Origin: Pseudomonadota bacterium
GTDB lineage: Bacteria > Pseudomonadota > Alphaproteobacteria > Rhodospirillales > Magnetospirillaceae
Length of the DNA: 34,994 bases
Direction: 5' to 3'
Assembly: GCA_021818185.1 (NCBI GenBank)
Contig: JAKAFA010000003.1
Coordinates: 1 to 34,994 of the forward strand
Made by a program: the position numbers and the translations under genes. The notes beneath the pieces were generated by a model. That model saw nothing but the letters and a program-made list of their open reading frames with translations. It did not search any database and was not told the origin of the DNA. Within the stretch, counting starts at the first letter, position 1. Every line of letters starts with the position of its first letter. Positions 16,801 through 24,632 of this stretch are shown piece after piece.

Positions 16801-18000
16801 TCAGGATGCGATGGCGTCGCAGGCGTCGGTGGCGGGGTCGACCGGCTCGATGGGCACCAGCCGCAGCCGCCGGCCGTCGGTGCAGAACCCCAGGCCCAGT
16901 CGGCCATGCTTCAGGAGCAGGGCGTCTTCGCCGAACAGGTCGCGCCGCCAGCCATGCAGGGCGGGCACGTTGGCATTGTCGTCGGCGGCGATGGCCTCGA
17001 TGTCGGCGACGTTGGCCACCAGCTTGCTGGCGACGCCGTGCTCGTCGCATTTCATCTTCAGCAGGACCTTGAGCAGGTCGACCACCGGGCCCAGGCCGCG
17101 GGGCAGTTCAACACGGTCGGGCGGGGTGGGAGCCTGGTCTTCCGGCATGGCGAGGCCGCGGGCCACCGCCTCCAGGATCGCCTGTCCCATCTTGCCCTCC
17201 ACCAGCCCCTTGCCCAGGCCGCGGGTGCGGGCCAGTTCGGCGACGGTGGCCGGGTGGTGGGCGGCAATCTCGGTCAGCGTCTCGTCGCGCACCACCCGCT
17301 GCCGCGGCAGGTCGCGCTCCTGCGCCTCGCGCTCGCGCCAGGCGGCCAGTTCGCGCAGCACGTTGAGGAAGCGCGGGCTGGTCGACCGCGGCTTCAGCCG
17401 GCGCCAGCATTCCTCGAACGGCACGCGGTAGGTTTCCGGCGCGGTCAGCTCGGCCATCTCCTCGGCCAGCCAGGCGATGCGGCCGTTCTGCTCCAGCTTG
17501 CGCACCAGCTTCTCGTAGGCGACCCGAAGGTGGGTGACGTCGGCCAGGGCGTACTGGACCTGCTTTTCGGTCAGCGGGCGGAGCGACCAGTCGGTGAAGC
17601 GCATGGATTTGTCGATGCGGGCGCGGGCCAGCTGGCTGACCAGCGTCTCGTAGCCCACCGCGTCGCCGAAGCCGCAGACCATCGCCGCCACCTGGGTGTC
17701 GAACATCGGCGCGGGGATGGCGCCGGCGCGGTGGAGGAAGATCTCCACGTCCTGGCGGGCGGCGTGGAAGACCTTGAGGATCTTCGGATTGGCCAGCAGG
17801 TCGAACAGCGGGGTCAGGTCGATGCCGGGCGCCAGCGGGTCGATGGCCCGCGCTTCATCCGGACCGGCGACCTGGACCAGGCACAGGATCGGCCAGTAGG
17901 TCTTCTCCCGCATGAATTCGGTGTCGACGGTGATGTACTCGGCCCGCGACAGCCGTTCGCAGAAGGCGGCAAGGGATGGGGAATCGGAGATCATCGGCAT
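16801..18000 (-). CDS. rnd: Ribonuclease D
   Basis: The 399-aa protein has a DEDDy 3'-5' exonuclease domain (about 1-170) with all four metal ligands: D26 and E28 (DTEFM), D84 (HAARQDVE) and D154, plus the catalytic Tyr150 (YALAD). HRDC-type helical domains follow (about 200-290), as in RNase D, which trims tRNA and other stable RNA 3' ends. Length is normal for the family. The start is ATG 18000; an ATG two codons later (17994) is equally possible as no strong ribosome-binding site separates them. It lies 75 bp downstream of the small Pro/Ala-rich gene on the same strand. Confidence 0.93.
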   Translation of the reverse strand: MPMISDSPSLAAFCERLSRAEYITVDTEFMREKTYWPILCLVQVAGPDEARAIDPLAPGIDLTPLFDLLANPKILKVFHAARQDVEIFLHRAGAIPAPMFDTQVAAMVCGFGDAVGYETLVSQLARARIDKSMRFTDWSLRPLTEKQVQYALADVTHLRVAYEKLVRKLEQNGRIAWLAEEMAELTAPETYRVPFEECWRRLKPRSTSPRFLNVLRELAAWREREAQERDLPRQRVVRDETLTEIAAHHPATVAELARTRGLGKGLVEGKMGQAILEAVARGLAMPEDQAPTPPDRVELPRGLGPVVDLLKVLLKMKCDEHGVASKLVANVADIEAIAADDNANVPALHGWRRDLFGEDALLLKHGRLGLGFCTDGRRLRLVPIEPVDPATDACDAIAS

Positions 18001-18075
18001 GGCGCTTCAGACATACACGCTAGCCGATACCAGATGCAAGCCACCGACCGAGGAATGCTGGCCGTCAGCACTCTT

Positions 18076-18237
18076 TTAGCCGCGAGATACGCGATTCGGC
18101 TCCGGTTGCGCCGGCGGCGTGCCGGCGGGTTTGGCGGGAACCGCGGCGCCCTTGGGCATGGGAATGCAGAGGGTCACGCGCGGCATGATCTGGCTGTCGG
18201 CAGCAAATGTCTGGGTGGATTTGTCGTCTGCGGCCAT
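18076..18237 (-). CDS. 53-aa Pro/Ala-rich small protein, function unknown
   Basis: A short frame with a good start: ATG 18237 is preceded by GAGG at 5 bases. It begins 7 bp after the stop of the upstream 2-TM gene, so the pair is almost certainly co-transcribed. The product has a polar N-terminus ([10 protein letters not shown]), a central [13 protein letters not shown] block and a Pro/Ala-rich tail. I know no family for it. Its tight linkage to a membrane protein in a locally low-GC patch suggests a partner, regulator or antidote role, but that is inference. Confidence 0.5.
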   Translation of the reverse strand: MAADDKSTQTFAADSQIMPRVTLCIPMPKGAAVPAKPAGTPPAQPEPNRVSRG

Positions 18238-18244
18238 GCCATCC

Positions 18245-18763
18245 TCACACATCGTAATTGGCTTCAATATACGCTTGAGCCTCGCGTTGAGCGAGATCGA
18301 ACATCGCCTGGTTGACAGCCAGCCCATCCGGAAAATGCTTCGATTCGGCCGCATGTTGGGCCTTCCTCAGCCGGTGGAGGCGATTGGCAATCTCCTCGTC
18401 GGCGACTCGGCCGGCGAAAATCGCCTCCCATTCCAACTGCGCATCGATGAACATGCCGTCAAGGGCGACGGTATGTTCGCTTGCCGCCTTGTGGATCTTG
18501 GTGAAGGGCAGGGCTCCGCTCAAGGCATCGGCCAATTGGGCCAGGGCAATGATCATGCCCCAGATAAAGGCGTAGTCTTTCCATACCGCCCAGCCGGCGA
18601 TGCTGCCGCTCGACGCGACCGCCTTCAGGACGGCGAAGCGCCGAACCCAGACCGACTGCCGGTCGCGATACCTCCGGATATAGCCGCAGGCGACCTTCAG
18701 TTCGATCAGCTGGTTCCAGTACAGGTTCTGCTGCCGGTGCTGTGCCTGATCGACTGCCGCCAT
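18245..18763 (-). CDS. 2-TM helical membrane protein, possibly SLATT-like
   Basis: The 172-aa product has an N-terminal amphipathic helix rich in Tyr/Arg (about 15-45), two adjacent membrane segments (about 46-62 and 64-81) separated by a very short charged turn (WKDY), and a helical cytosolic C-terminus (about 88-165). This plan resembles the SLATT family, two-TM proteins proposed as membrane-active effectors in nucleotide-dependent defence systems; the resemblance is by layout only. G+C is about 57% over four 60-base blocks I counted (18241-18300, 18301-18360, 18541-18600, 18661-18720) against about 70% or more in neighbouring genes, a sign of transfer. ATG 18763 is the only Met start near the point where the frame leaves the region antisense to aspS; its ribosome-binding site is weak. 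It is divergent from aspS. Confidence 0.65.
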   Translation of the reverse strand: MAAVDQAQHRQQNLYWNQLIELKVACGYIRRYRDRQSVWVRRFAVLKAVASSGSIAGWAVWKDYAFIWGMIIALAQLADALSGALPFTKIHKAASEHTVALDGMFIDAQLEWEAIFAGRVADEEIANRLHRLRKAQHAAESKHFPDGLAVNQAMFDLAQREAQAYIEANYDV

Positions 18764-18910
18764 TACCGCCCATCCACATCCAATGCATCTCGAAATCTGC
18801 CGCCGTCGTCTGTTGCGGGCAAGCGGACGCTCTTGACGAATCCGGCCCCATGTGCCTTTTTCCGGGGTTCGATCTCGCCCCTTCGGGGCTTCCTCCATCC
18901 GAGGCTTCCC

Positions 18911-20698
18911 ATGCACGCTTACCGCACCCACACCTGTGGCCAGCTCGGGCGCTCCGAGGCTGGCGCCGCCGTCCGGCTGTCCGGCTGGGTCCATCGCAAG
19001 CGCGACCACGGCAACCTGCTGTTCGTCGACCTGCGCGATCATTACGGTGTTACCCAGTGCGTGGCGGACATCTCCAGCCCGGTCTTCGCCATCCTGGAAA
19101 AGGCGCGCCCCGAAAGCGTGATCACCGTCACCGGCAAGGTGGTGGAACGCTCGGCCGAGACGGTCAATCCCCGGCTGGCCACCGGCGAGATCGAGGTGCA
19201 GGTCGCCGAGGTCGAGATCCAGTCGATGGCCGAGGTGCTGCCGCTCCAGGTGGCCGGCGAGCAGGAATATCCCGAGGATATGCGGCTGCGCTACCGCTTC
19301 CTCGACCTGCGCCGCGACAAGATCCACGCCAACATCATGCTGCGCGCCCAGGTCATTTCCTACCTGCGCCGGGCCATGCAGGACCAGGGCTTCACCGAGT
19401 TCCAGACGCCCATCCTTACCGCGTCCAGCCCCGAGGGGGCCCGCGATTACCTGGTTCCCTCGCGCCTGCATCCGGGCAAGTTCTACGCCCTGCCCCAGGC
19501 GCCGCAGCAATTCAAGCAGCTGCTGATGGTGGCCGGCTTCGACCGCTACTTCCAGATCGCCCCCTGCTTCCGCGACGAGGCCGGCCGTGCCGACCGCTCG
19601 CCGGGCGAGTTCTACCAACTCGATTTTGAGATGAGCTACGTCACCCAGGACGACGTGTTCGCCGCCATCGAGCCGGTATTGCAGGGCGTGTTCGAGCAGT
19701 TCGGCCAAGGCCGCAAGGTCACCCCGGCGCCGTTCCCGCGCATCGCCTATGACGAGTCCATGCTGAAATACGGCTCGGACAAGCCCGACTTGCGCAATCC
19801 CATCGTCATCGCCGACGTCACTGAGCCGTTCCGCGGCTCGGGCTTCGGCATCTTCGCCAAAGCGGTGGACAAGGGCGCGGTGGTGCGCGCCATCCCGGCG
19901 CCCGGCGCCGCCGGCCAGCCGCGGTCGTGGTTCGACAAGCTGAACGAGTGGGCGCGCGAGGAAGGGGCCGGCGGCCTGGGCTACATCCAGTTCGCCGCCG
20001 ACGGCCCCAAGGGCCCGATCGCCAAGAACCTGGAGCCGGCGCGGGTGGCGGCCATCAAGGAGGCGGCCGGCCTCAAGGACGGCGACGCCGTGTTCTTCGC
20101 CTGCGACAAGAAGGACGCCGCCGCCAAGTTCGCCGGCAAGGTGCGGACCCGCATCGGCACCGAACTGGACCTGATCGAGAAGGACGTGTTCAAGCTCTGC
20201 TGGACCGTGGACTTCCCGATGTATGAGAAGAACGAGGACACCGGCCTGATCGAGTTCAGCCACAACCCGTTCTCCATGCCCCAGGGCGGCATGGATGCGC
20301 TGCTCCACAAGGACCCGCTGGAAATCAAGGCCTTCCAGTACGACATCGTCTGCAACGGTGTCGAACTGTCGTCGGGCGCCATCCGCAACCATCGCCCCGA
20401 CATCATGATCAAGGCGTTCGAGATCGCCGGCTATACCGCCGAGCATGTCGAGGAGCATTTCGGCGGCATGCTCAACGCCTTCCGCTATGGCGCGCCGCCC
20501 CATGGCGGCTCGGCCCCCGGCATCGACCGCATCGTCATGCTGCTGGCCGACGAGCCCAATATCCGCGAGGTCATCCTGTTCCCGATGAACCAGCAGGCCC
20601 AGGATCTGCTGATGGGCGCGCCGGCCGAGGTGGATGCCGCCCGGCTGAAGGAGCTGCACATCAAGCTCGACCTGCCCAAGCCGGCCAAGAAGGACTGA
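18911..20698 (+). CDS. aspS: Aspartyl-tRNA synthetase, probably non-discriminating
   Basis: The 595-aa class II synthetase has an N-terminal OB-fold anticodon domain (about 1-110), catalytic motif 1 near [11 protein letters not shown], motif 2 in [20 protein letters not shown], a GAD insertion (about 290-410) and motif 3 in [15 protein letters not shown]. It charges tRNA-Asp. Residue 33 is His in [10 protein letters not shown]; in characterised enzymes a His here goes with charging of both tRNA-Asp and tRNA-Asn, whereas E. coli-type enzymes have Leu. ATG 18911 follows GAGG at 6 bases. The frame is open far upstream but that part overlaps the divergent 2-TM gene. A strong hairpin follows the stop codon. 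Confidence 0.96.
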   Translation: MHAYRTHTCGQLGRSEAGAAVRLSGWVHRKRDHGNLLFVDLRDHYGVTQCVADISSPVFAILEKARPESVITVTGKVVERSAETVNPRLATGEIEVQVAEVEIQSMAEVLPLQVAGEQEYPEDMRLRYRFLDLRRDKIHANIMLRAQVISYLRRAMQDQGFTEFQTPILTASSPEGARDYLVPSRLHPGKFYALPQAPQQFKQLLMVAGFDRYFQIAPCFRDEAGRADRSPGEFYQLDFEMSYVTQDDVFAAIEPVLQGVFEQFGQGRKVTPAPFPRIAYDESMLKYGSDKPDLRNPIVIADVTEPFRGSGFGIFAKAVDKGAVVRAIPAPGAAGQPRSWFDKLNEWAREEGAGGLGYIQFAADGPKGPIAKNLEPARVAAIKEAAGLKDGDAVFFACDKKDAAAKFAGKVRTRIGTELDLIEKDVFKLCWTVDFPMYEKNEDTGLIEFSHNPFSMPQGGMDALLHKDPLEIKAFQYDIVCNGVELSSGAIRNHRPDIMIKAFEIAGYTAEHVEEHFGGMLNAFRYGAPPHGGSAPGIDRIVMLLADEPNIREVILFPMNQQAQDLLMGAPAEVDAARLKELHIKLDLPKPAKKD

Positions 20699-20704
20699 GC
20701 AGCA

Positions 20705-20739
20705 GCTTGGGCGGCAACCGGTGACGTTGCCGCCCAAGC
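20705..20739 (+). terminator. Perfect 14-bp hairpin after aspS
   Basis: GCTTGGGCGGCAAC (20705-20718) pairs without mismatch to GTTGCCGCCCAAGC (20726-20739) around a 7-base loop, starting 6 bases after the aspS stop. It is the strongest hairpin I found in the window. There is no T-run after it, so it may act with another factor or as a 3'-end stabiliser rather than as a classical intrinsic terminator. Confidence 0.8.
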
Positions 20740-20804
20740 CGCCATGACCGTCCCGCAACGCTCGGCCGCTGGCATTGTCCATGTGGCCGGCCTAATATGG
20801 CGGG

Positions 20805-21524
20805 ATGCGGCATGGTCAGATCGACGCGGCATGGCGGGGACGGGTGGAATGCCGCAATTGCGGCATTCGCGAACTGGTCCTGTTCGCCGACCTGCACGAG
20901 CAGGACTTCGCCCTCATCCATCTTCCGATCGAGGAAATCCGGTTCGAGCCCTCGGCCGCGCTGTTTCATGTCGGCGACGACGGCGACGCGGTGTTCACAA
21001 TCCGCGACGGCCTGCTCAAGCTGGTGCAATACCTGCCCGACGGCACCCAGCGCATCGTGCGGCTGGTGGGGCCGGGGGCAGTGGTCGGGCTGGAGGTTCT
21101 GGCGGGGCAGCCCTACCAGCACACGGCCGTCGCCCTCCAGCCCGCCCTGGTCTGCCGCATTCGGCAGCAGGTGGTGGACCGCCTGAACCGCGAGACCCCG
21201 CGCCTGTACCGCCAGTTGATGGCCAAATGGCATGCCAGCGTCAATCTGGCCGACGAATGCCTGACGGAGCTGAATACCGGCACCGCCCGCCAACGTATGG
21301 CTCGCCTGTTCCTGCATCTGCTGGCCGACGACCCGGATGGAAGCTGCCGCTTCCTCCGGCGCGAGGATGTGGGGGCGCTGCTGTCGGTGACCACCGAGAC
21401 CGCCTGCCGGGTGGTCGCCGACTTCAAGCGGGCCGGCCTCGTCCGGGAAGAGGGCGACAACCTCTTCCGTTGCGATCGCGGCGGCCTGCGCGCCGCCGCC
21501 CTGGGCGAACGATCCGCGGACTAA
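20805..21524 (+). CDS. Crp/Fnr-family regulator, FNR-like with incomplete Fe-S ligands
   Basis: The 239-aa protein has a cyclic-nucleotide-binding-type beta-roll (about 25-140), a dimerisation helix and a C-terminal winged helix (about 165-228) with recognition helix TTETACRVVADF. The N-terminus has C16-x2-C19, and C117 aligns with FNR Cys122, but the position of FNR Cys29 is Val25, so only three of the four [4Fe-4S] ligands are present. In the recognition helix the FNR Glu and Arg are kept while the Ser between them is Cys. It could be an altered redox or NO sensor or a DNR/FixK-like regulator. The start at ATG 20805 is uncertain, as no strong ribosome-binding site is visible and a GTG at 20844 is close to the first Cys. 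It ends 41 bp from the convergent bluB. Confidence 0.88.
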   Translation: MRHGQIDAAWRGRVECRNCGIRELVLFADLHEQDFALIHLPIEEIRFEPSAALFHVGDDGDAVFTIRDGLLKLVQYLPDGTQRIVRLVGPGAVVGLEVLAGQPYQHTAVALQPALVCRIRQQVVDRLNRETPRLYRQLMAKWHASVNLADECLTELNTGTARQRMARLFLHLLADDPDGSCRFLRREDVGALLSVTTETACRVVADFKRAGLVREEGDNLFRCDRGGLRAAALGERSAD

Positions 21525-21565
21525 GTCGCCGGGCCCTTGGGACCGGCCGGCGGGGAGAAGGCCGC

Positions 21566-22959
<1,394 letters not shown>

Positions 22960-22974
22960 CCCGCGCCGGTCGCA

Positions 22975-23757
22975 TCAGATCAGGAACAGGCTGTCCAGGG
23001 CGGTGAACAGGTCGTCGCCGAAGCTGGGTCCCTTGTGGACCACCGGCACGCGCAACGGCAGCAGCTTGAGGCGGTCATCCTCGGGGTCCAGGCTGGTGAT
23101 CACCGCCATGGGGATGTTGCGGGTGGACGGCATCGAGGCCAGGGCGACCGCCAGGTCGATGCCGTCGAGAGCCGGCATCACCGCCGAAACGATGACCAGG
23201 TCCGGCTTGGTCTGCACCACCATGGCGAAGGCCAGGATGGTGTCGGGCACCACCGACACCCGATAGCCGCATTGCTGCAATTCGCGCTCGACGAAGCGGG
23301 TCTGGGCGCCGTGCGGCATCACCAGCATGACTTCGACGTTGCGCACCTCGATGTCGCCCAGATCGAAGCCCAACTTGGCCGGCAGGCGGCGGACCAGGCC
23401 GGAATGGTCGATGTCGCCCTGGCTTTTCAGCTGCTCCAGCATGGTGTCGAGAAAGAACTGCAGATCGTCCCACGCGCGGGGCGGCAGGGAGATGGGGGCG
23501 GCGGCCAGATACTCGTCGAGGCGGTGGGCGACCGCCGACAGGCCGCGATAGCCGAAATTGGCGGCATGCCCGCGCAGGGTCAGCGCCGCCCGGCGAAAGG
23601 CAGTAACGATGTCGTTGGCCGCGGCGCGGCCGTGACGGCCAGCGTCCAGGGTGACATCCAGCGATTGGAGGATCTCGTGCGTCTCGTCCGCGAATTCCTG
23701 GCAAAGCTGCTCGGCGACCTCCGCCGACTGCCTGGGTTGCCCGTTGGCTTCGCTCAT
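22975..23757 (-). CDS. Degenerate Hpt plus receiver protein
   Basis: The 260-aa product joins an Hpt-like helical bundle (about 15-115) to a receiver domain (about 141-258). In the Hpt motif the phospho-accepting His of the usual AHxLKG is Leu59 (AALTLRGHAANFG). In the receiver the phospho-accepting Asp is Ser191 (PDLVIVSAVMP) and the acidic pair after strand 1 is missing (VMPHG), while the conserved Lys (242) remains. Both domains should therefore be unable to take part in phosphotransfer, and the protein more likely acts as a binding or scaffold partner. ATG 23757 has a perfect GGAGG 5 bases upstream, so this is an expressed gene and not a relic. It lies 116 bp downstream of the 159-aa tail-anchored protein gene, with a hairpin between them. 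Confidence 0.85.
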   Translation of the reverse strand: MSEANGQPRQSAEVAEQLCQEFADETHEILQSLDVTLDAGRHGRAAANDIVTAFRRAALTLRGHAANFGYRGLSAVAHRLDEYLAAAPISLPPRAWDDLQFFLDTMLEQLKSQGDIDHSGLVRRLPAKLGFDLGDIEVRNVEVMLVMPHGAQTRFVERELQQCGYRVSVVPDTILAFAMVVQTKPDLVIVSAVMPALDGIDLAVALASMPSTRNIPMAVITSLDPEDDRLKLLPLRVPVVHKGPSFGDDLFTALDSLFLI

Positions 23758-23841
23758 GCCGACCTCCTTGCCGCAGGACGACAGTCTAGCCGAGCCGGCC
23801 AGCGGCCACCACTCCATTCGCCGGGATGGGGGGCGGGGCGA

Positions 23842-23863
23842 CCGGGCCCCAGGCGGGGCCCGG
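23842..23863 (-). terminator. Hairpin after the 159-aa protein gene
   Basis: CCGGGCCCC (23842-23850) pairs perfectly with GGGGCCCGG (23855-23863) around a 4-base loop, 10 bases beyond the stop of the gene at 23874. It has no T-run. It probably separates the transcript of that gene from the Hpt-receiver gene downstream. Confidence 0.6.
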
Positions 23864-23873
23864 CCCGGACGGC

Positions 23874-24353
23874 CTACATCAGGGCCACGGTGATGACCGT
23901 GCCGGCCAACACCACGGCGCCGGTCAACGACGCCCACAGCTGCGGGCGCAGAATGTCGTAGAGCGGCCGGGCCTCGTCGCGCACCCGGGTGGCGACTTCG
24001 CTGGCGGTCATACGGCCGCCGTAATGGCAATCGCACAGCAGCCAATGGGCCTGGCGGTCCGACAGGCCGAAATAATCCATGGCGTCGCCCAGGCGGTCGC
24101 TTGCCAGCCCGTCGGCGCGAAGCACCGGGTCGGCGAAGGCCACCGCCAGCGGCGAGCCGTCCTTGCGCAGGTCGCGGCGGATGCCGGGGCTCACATACTC
24201 GACATCCTCCAGCGCGGGCAGCGGCCGGCCGGCCTGGCTCTCCAGCAGATCGGCCCAACGATTGAGGCGATCGCTGCGGCTGAGCTTTTCACGCGCGAAC
24301 AGAGGGTCGAGGCTCTTGACGCCTCGGATCTGGTCGAGGTCTTGATGCTGCAT
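23874..24353 (-). CDS. Tail-anchored protein of unknown function
   Basis: The 159-aa product is polar for its first 135 residues and ends in a single hydrophobic segment (about 140-159, WASLTGAVVLAGTVITVALM), so it is likely held in the membrane by its C-terminus. A CDCH cluster (about residues 107-110) could bind metal. ATG 24353 has GGAGG 5 bases upstream; the open frame to 24467 has no such signal. I do not recognise the family. It is divergent from the CBS-PAS-GGDEF-EAL gene. Confidence 0.7.
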   Translation of the reverse strand: MQHQDLDQIRGVKSLDPLFAREKLSRSDRLNRWADLLESQAGRPLPALEDVEYVSPGIRRDLRKDGSPLAVAFADPVLRADGLASDRLGDAMDYFGLSDRQAHWLLCDCHYGGRMTASEVATRVRDEARPLYDILRPQLWASLTGAVVLAGTVITVALM

Positions 24354-24614
24354 GGGGTCCTCCGGTCTCAATGTCGTCAAGGGCCGGGGGTGGCGGGATG
24401 GCGTTCGCCCGCCGTGGGCTCTCGCCGCAACGCACCACCCCGCGGGGGCCCCGCGGCCCGCCTTCATCCGATAACGCTCGCGCCGGTCAAAAGGTTCGGC
24501 GCGGCCGCCCGCCCAGGCGGCTATTCCGGGGAGATTCCGGCCGCGCGGAAGACCGCGCCCCTTACCAACGATCTAATCGTTGCGCCGAAGGGGAGGAGGC
24601 GCCAAACTCCTGGT

Positions 24615-24632
24615 CGGAGCAGCCCTGCTCCG
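24615..24632. promoter_or_regulatory. Perfect 8-bp inverted repeat against the CBS-GGDEF-EAL start codon
   Basis: CGGAGCAG (24615-24622) and CTGCTCCG (24625-24632) form a perfect palindrome with a 2-base centre, ending on the base before ATG 24633. The GGAG inside the left arm is also the nearest ribosome-binding-like sequence, so pairing or a bound protein would affect translation or transcription. A 2-base loop is too tight for a normal hairpin, which favours a dimeric protein site. Function is inferred. Confidence 0.45.

Noticed and set aside
20805-21524. Canonical oxygen-sensing FNR
   Set aside because: The residue matching FNR Cys29 is Val25, so the standard four-Cys cluster cannot form.
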